From an uncultured Lachnospiraceae bacterium (GTDB taxonomy: Bacteria > Bacillota > Clostridia > Lachnospirales > Lachnospiraceae), in contig CANQSB010000005.1 of NCBI GenBank assembly GCA_947626435.1, positions 1 through 64,000 on the forward strand: a stretch of 64,000 bases of DNA, written 5' to 3'. Numbering within the stretch: the stretch's first letter is position 1; each line of letters starts with the position of its first letter. The translations under genes were made by a program, and so were the position numbers. Below are positions 61,148-64,000 of the stretch, piece by piece. The notes under the pieces were generated by a model. It worked only from the letters and a program-made list of their open reading frames with translations, was not told where the DNA came from and made no database searches.

Positions 61148-61232
61148 AAAAATTCAAACACATACGACACAAAAGACACACTCCGACCCTATATTCAGTC
61201 AAAAAAATAAAACCGCAAAGGTGGTAAAAATT

Positions 61233-62222
61233 TTGGTTTCAATCAGAGATGTAGCAAAGCGGGCAGGAGTTGCCATCTCTACAGTTTCAAAGGTGCTGAA
61301 CCATTATCCAAACGTCAGCGCAGAGACGCGGGAAAAGGTAAATGTGGCAATAGAGGAGCTTGGCTTCGTGCCAAATTCCATAGCGTCAGCCCTGTCCTCA
61401 AAAAAGACAGGACGGCTGGCTCTGGTGCTCGATATGGATAAGCATGCGCAGAGCGTGGACGAAATCCCTATGCAGTACATCGTAGGCGCGATTAATAAGG
61501 CAAAGGAGCTGGGGCTCGACATAATCACGGTATTTTTCACCATGATACAGGAAATGAGCGTTGATGAGATGATACGCTATTTCCAGTCGCAGAGCATAGA
61601 AGGGCTGATAATATGCGGGCTGTCCAAGCATGACAAAGCAATTTATAAGCTCGTCAAAAGTGGCAAATTCAAGTCAGTGCTTATAGACGCTCCGGGCGTA
61701 GACGCAAATACGTCAAGTATCCATATCGACAACACGAAAGCGCAGTATGAGGTGGCAAAAAAATTCGTACTTGAAAGCGAAAGCAGAAAAATACTTTACA
61801 TAGCGGGTAAAAAAAACGGCTATGTGTCAGAGGAAAGGCTGAAAGGCATAAGGCAGCTTGCCGATGAGCTCGGGCTTACAATCTTTATAAGGACAGGGAA
61901 TTTCAGCGAGCTCGAGGCAAGGAAGCTCACAATGCAGTACGCCAAAAACAAAGACGCGATAATATGCGCTTCGGACCTGATGGCGATAGGCGCTATGAAG
62001 GCGCTGATAGATATGGACATATACCGCCCAGTATGCGGATTTGACGGAGTGAGCCTTATGGGCTACGCTGGCAAGCAGATGCATACCGTAAAGCAGGATT
62101 TCAGCAGCATAGCCGCGAGCGCGGTCGAGGAGCTTTCAAGGCTTATGGAGGGCGAAAGCGGCAGGGAGATAATAATGCCGCACGAGCTTATCAGGATAAA
62201 GTATCTTGATGTCATATCATAA
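61233..62222 (+). CDS. LacI family regulator, probably of maltodextrin/glycogen use
   Basis: This 329-residue regulator has the N-terminal HTH (VSIRDVAKRAGVAISTVSKV followed by LNHYPNVSAETREKV) and a sensor domain (LALVLDMDKHAQSVDEIPMQ, DAIICASDLMAIGAMKALID). The TTG start at 61233 is preferred since AAAGGTGG lies 8 bases upstream and the protein then begins in the usual VSIRDVA way; a GTG at 61221 lies in the ribosome site itself. It lies between glgX/cheY and the phosphorylase gene, so a role in alpha-glucan metabolism is inferred. Two operator-like palindromes in its own promoter suggest autorepression. Confidence 0.88.
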   Translation: MVSIRDVAKRAGVAISTVSKVLNHYPNVSAETREKVNVAIEELGFVPNSIASALSSKKTGRLALVLDMDKHAQSVDEIPMQYIVGAINKAKELGLDIITVFFTMIQEMSVDEMIRYFQSQSIEGLIICGLSKHDKAIYKLVKSGKFKSVLIDAPGVDANTSSIHIDNTKAQYEVAKKFVLESESRKILYIAGKKNGYVSEERLKGIRQLADELGLTIFIRTGNFSELEARKLTMQYAKNKDAIICASDLMAIGAMKALIDMDIYRPVCGFDGVSLMGYAGKQMHTVKQDFSSIAASAVEELSRLMEGESGREIIMPHELIRIKYLDVIS

Positions 62223-62426
62223 GCGGATTGCCGCAGTGTGTTAAAAACGATTGCGAGCGGATATTCACATTGACGGGGTGAGATTATACTAAGACGATTG
62301 TGGGCGGATACGCAAACCAGAAAGCGGAGATGATAGACGGATTTTCATGGAATTTTGTTTCATAAGGCTTCAATTTGGTAAAAATAATATAAGCAAAAGC
62401 GCAGAATGCGCGGAAAGAGGTAAAAA

Positions 62427-64000
62427 ATGAGCGTAAAGACGAATCTTGAGGCAGTGGCGCAGAAAATGTATGGCAAAGCCATCAAAGAGCTTGACGACAG
62501 GCAGCTTTACTTTGCAGTCCTCAACATGACAAAGGACATGATGAGCGGCAAGGGACAGATTAAGGGCACGAAAAAGGTTTACTACATTTCAGCGGAGTTT
62601 CTTATCGGCAAGCTGTTGTCAAACAACCTGATAAATCTTGGCATATATGACGAGCTAGAGCAGGCTTTGAAGGAGGAAGGCAAGTCGCTTAGCGTTATCG
62701 AGGAGATAGAGCCAGAGCCTTCGCTTGGCAACGGCGGGCTTGGCAGACTGGCGGCGTGTTTCCTTGATTCTATTGCAAGCCTTGGACTTGCGGGCGACGG
62801 CATAGGTCTTAACTACCATTTTGGACTTTTCAAGCAGGTATTTAAGGACAGACAGCAGACGGCTGAGAAAAATGGCTGGATTGAGGAGCAGTCGTGGCTT
62901 ACAAAGACAGACATTTCCTTCCCTGTTTACTTTGGCAATAGAAAGGTTATGTCAAGGCTGTACGACATTGACGTAGTAGGCTATGAGCAGGGCGTAAACA
63001 AGCTGCATTTGTTTGACATAGAGACGGTTGACGAGAGCATAGTAGAGGACGGCATAGACTTTAATAAGGAAAACATTGAAAAAAATCTTACGCTTTTCCT
63101 CTATCCCGACGATTCAGACGAGGCAGGGCAGCAGCTCCGTATTTACCAGCAGTATTTTATGGTATGCAACGGCGCGCAGCTTATTTTAAAGGAGATGAAG
63201 GACAACGGCTACGACCTTCACAAGCTCAATGAGCACGCCGTTATCCAGATTAATGATACGCATCCGACAATGGTTATCCCTGAGCTTATCCGAATCCTTA
63301 CGGAGCAGGAGGGCTTTAGCATGGACGAAGCTATTGACGTCGTGAGCAAGACCTGCGCGTACACAAACCATACGATACTTGCAGAGGCGCTCGAGAAATG
63401 GCCCGTCGAGTACCTCGAGAAGGTTGTGCCGCAGCTTATGCCTATTATCAAGGAGCTTGACAGACGCGTGGCGGTTAAACATTCTGAGGAGGCAGTGCAG
63501 ATTATAGACAAGAATGAAAGAGTGCATATGGCGCACATAGATATCCACTATGGTTTTTCGGTAAACGGCGTGGCGGCTATCCACACGGAGATTTTGAAGA
63601 ACAGCGAGCTCAATCATTTTTACAAGCTTTATCCTGAAAAGTTCAACAACAAGACGAACGGCATCACCTTCAGAAGATGGCTGCTTTCGTGCAACAGGGA
63701 GCTTGCGGCTTGCATTTCAAATGCTATAGGCGACGGCTACAAGAAGGACGCGGCAGAGCTTGAAAAGCTTATGCAGCACATTGATGACGAGGCGCTTTTG
63801 TCAGAGATAAAGGTAATCAAGAAAGAAAAGAAAGCTGAGCTTGCCAAGTACATCAAGGAAAATGAAGGGCAGGAGATTAACCCTGATTCAATCTTTGATG
63901 TCCAGATTAAGAGACTTCACGAGTACAAGCGCCAGCAGATGAACGCGCTCTACATCATACACAAGTACCTTGAAATAAAGGGCGGCAAAAAGCCCTCTAC
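62427..64000 (+). CDS. glgP: Glycogen/starch phosphorylase, 3' end beyond window
   Basis: This GT35 phosphorylase is open to the window edge, with 524 codons present. It releases glucose-1-phosphate from glycogen or maltodextrin. The N-terminal half shows [40 protein letters not shown], the [16 protein letters not shown] segment and [16 protein letters not shown], with [13 protein letters not shown] at the end. The PLP-binding lysine lies beyond the window. The N-terminus lacks the long regulatory extension of animal enzymes, typical of the bacterial form (about 750-820 residues). AAAGAGG precedes the start. It follows the LacI regulator by 204 bp. Confidence 0.95.
   Translation, partial: MSVKTNLEAVAQKMYGKAIKELDDRQLYFAVLNMTKDMMSGKGQIKGTKKVYYISAEFLIGKLLSNNLINLGIYDELEQALKEEGKSLSVIEEIEPEPSLGNGGLGRLAACFLDSIASLGLAGDGIGLNYHFGLFKQVFKDRQQTAEKNGWIEEQSWLTKTDISFPVYFGNRKVMSRLYDIDVVGYEQGVNKLHLFDIETVDESIVEDGIDFNKENIEKNLTLFLYPDDSDEAGQQLRIYQQYFMVCNGAQLILKEMKDNGYDLHKLNEHAVIQINDTHPTMVIPELIRILTEQEGFSMDEAIDVVSKTCAYTNHTILAEALEKWPVEYLEKVVPQLMPIIKELDRRVAVKHSEEAVQIIDKNERVHMAHIDIHYGFSVNGVAAIHTEILKNSELNHFYKLYPEKFNNKTNGITFRRWLLSCNRELAACISNAIGDGYKKDAAELEKLMQHIDDEALLSEIKVIKKEKKAELAKYIKENEGQEINPDSIFDVQIKRLHEYKRQQMNALYIIHKYLEIKGGKKPS

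Overview
The window looks like chromosomal DNA of a motile, anaerobic, polysaccharide-fermenting member of the Lachnospiraceae (Bacillota), close to Roseburia, Agathobacter or Butyrivibrio-like gut bacteria. This is inferred from gene content: csrA next to flagellin, an [FeFe] hydrogenase, many cytoplasmic glycoside hydrolases each with its own LacI-type regulator, DUF4250, DUF4358/MBOAT and DHHW proteins, and LplB/YtcP-type sugar ABC permeases. There are no rRNA or tRNA genes, no CRISPR array and no transposase gene.

Layout. 1-2.0 kb: csrA and flagellin with CsrA-type sites in both leaders. 2.2-9.9 kb: an AAA-ATPase/nuclease-like protein, a GH27 alpha-galactosidase, a chemoreceptor, a PAS-GGDEF-EAL protein and holA. 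10.1-13.7 kb: DUF4250, a polysaccharide deacetylase, a UDP-glucuronate epimerase-like enzyme and an M18 aminopeptidase. 14.0-17.6 kb: a two-gene operon of a GltD-like flavoprotein and an [FeFe] hydrogenase. 17.8-22.3 kb: accessory DNA with a heptad-repeat coiled coil, a second AAA/nuclease paralogue, gene fragments and a Fic protein. 22.5-30.4 kb: DUF4422, GH35, GH74 (probable xyloglucan oligosaccharide breakdown), a lipoprotein and an MBOAT acyltransferase. 30.8-34.4 kb: flavin reductase-like protein, Tag glycosylase, alpha/beta hydrolase and MATE transporter. 34.6-36.6 kb: a tightly overlapping HTH / ImmA-IrrE / PIN-like cassette. 36.9-38.0 kb: a degV gene broken by a 148-bp miniature inverted-repeat element.

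38.0-50.7 kb is a sucrose/fructo-oligosaccharide locus: LacI regulator, DUF624 protein, two ABC permeases, binding lipoprotein, GH32, PfkB kinase, amylosucrase-like GH13 and a surface GH32-like lipoprotein. 50.9-53.6 kb has a repeat-bearing nuclease-like gene and a DHHW protein. 53.9-57.5 kb holds uronate genes (uxaC, LacI regulator, divergent kduI). 57.7-64 kb holds glycogen/maltodextrin genes (glgX, a LacI regulator, and a glycogen phosphorylase cut by the window edge) with an orphan cheY. Amylosucrase can turn sucrose into alpha-glucan, which GlgX and the phosphorylase would degrade, so the sugar loci plausibly connect through storage polysaccharide.

The most unusual content is non-coding. 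Three copies (30453-30680, 60369-60596, 60826-61049) of a 224-228 bp element share a conserved core but have outer arms that differ between copies while staying self-complementary. Core helices also show paired substitutions, so it looks like a structured RNA or hairpin DNA family. Two copies flank a 4 x 59-bp tandem array. A second palindromic family (about 120-150 bp) occurs three times plus one partial copy, and two further single inverted-repeat elements are present, one inside degV.
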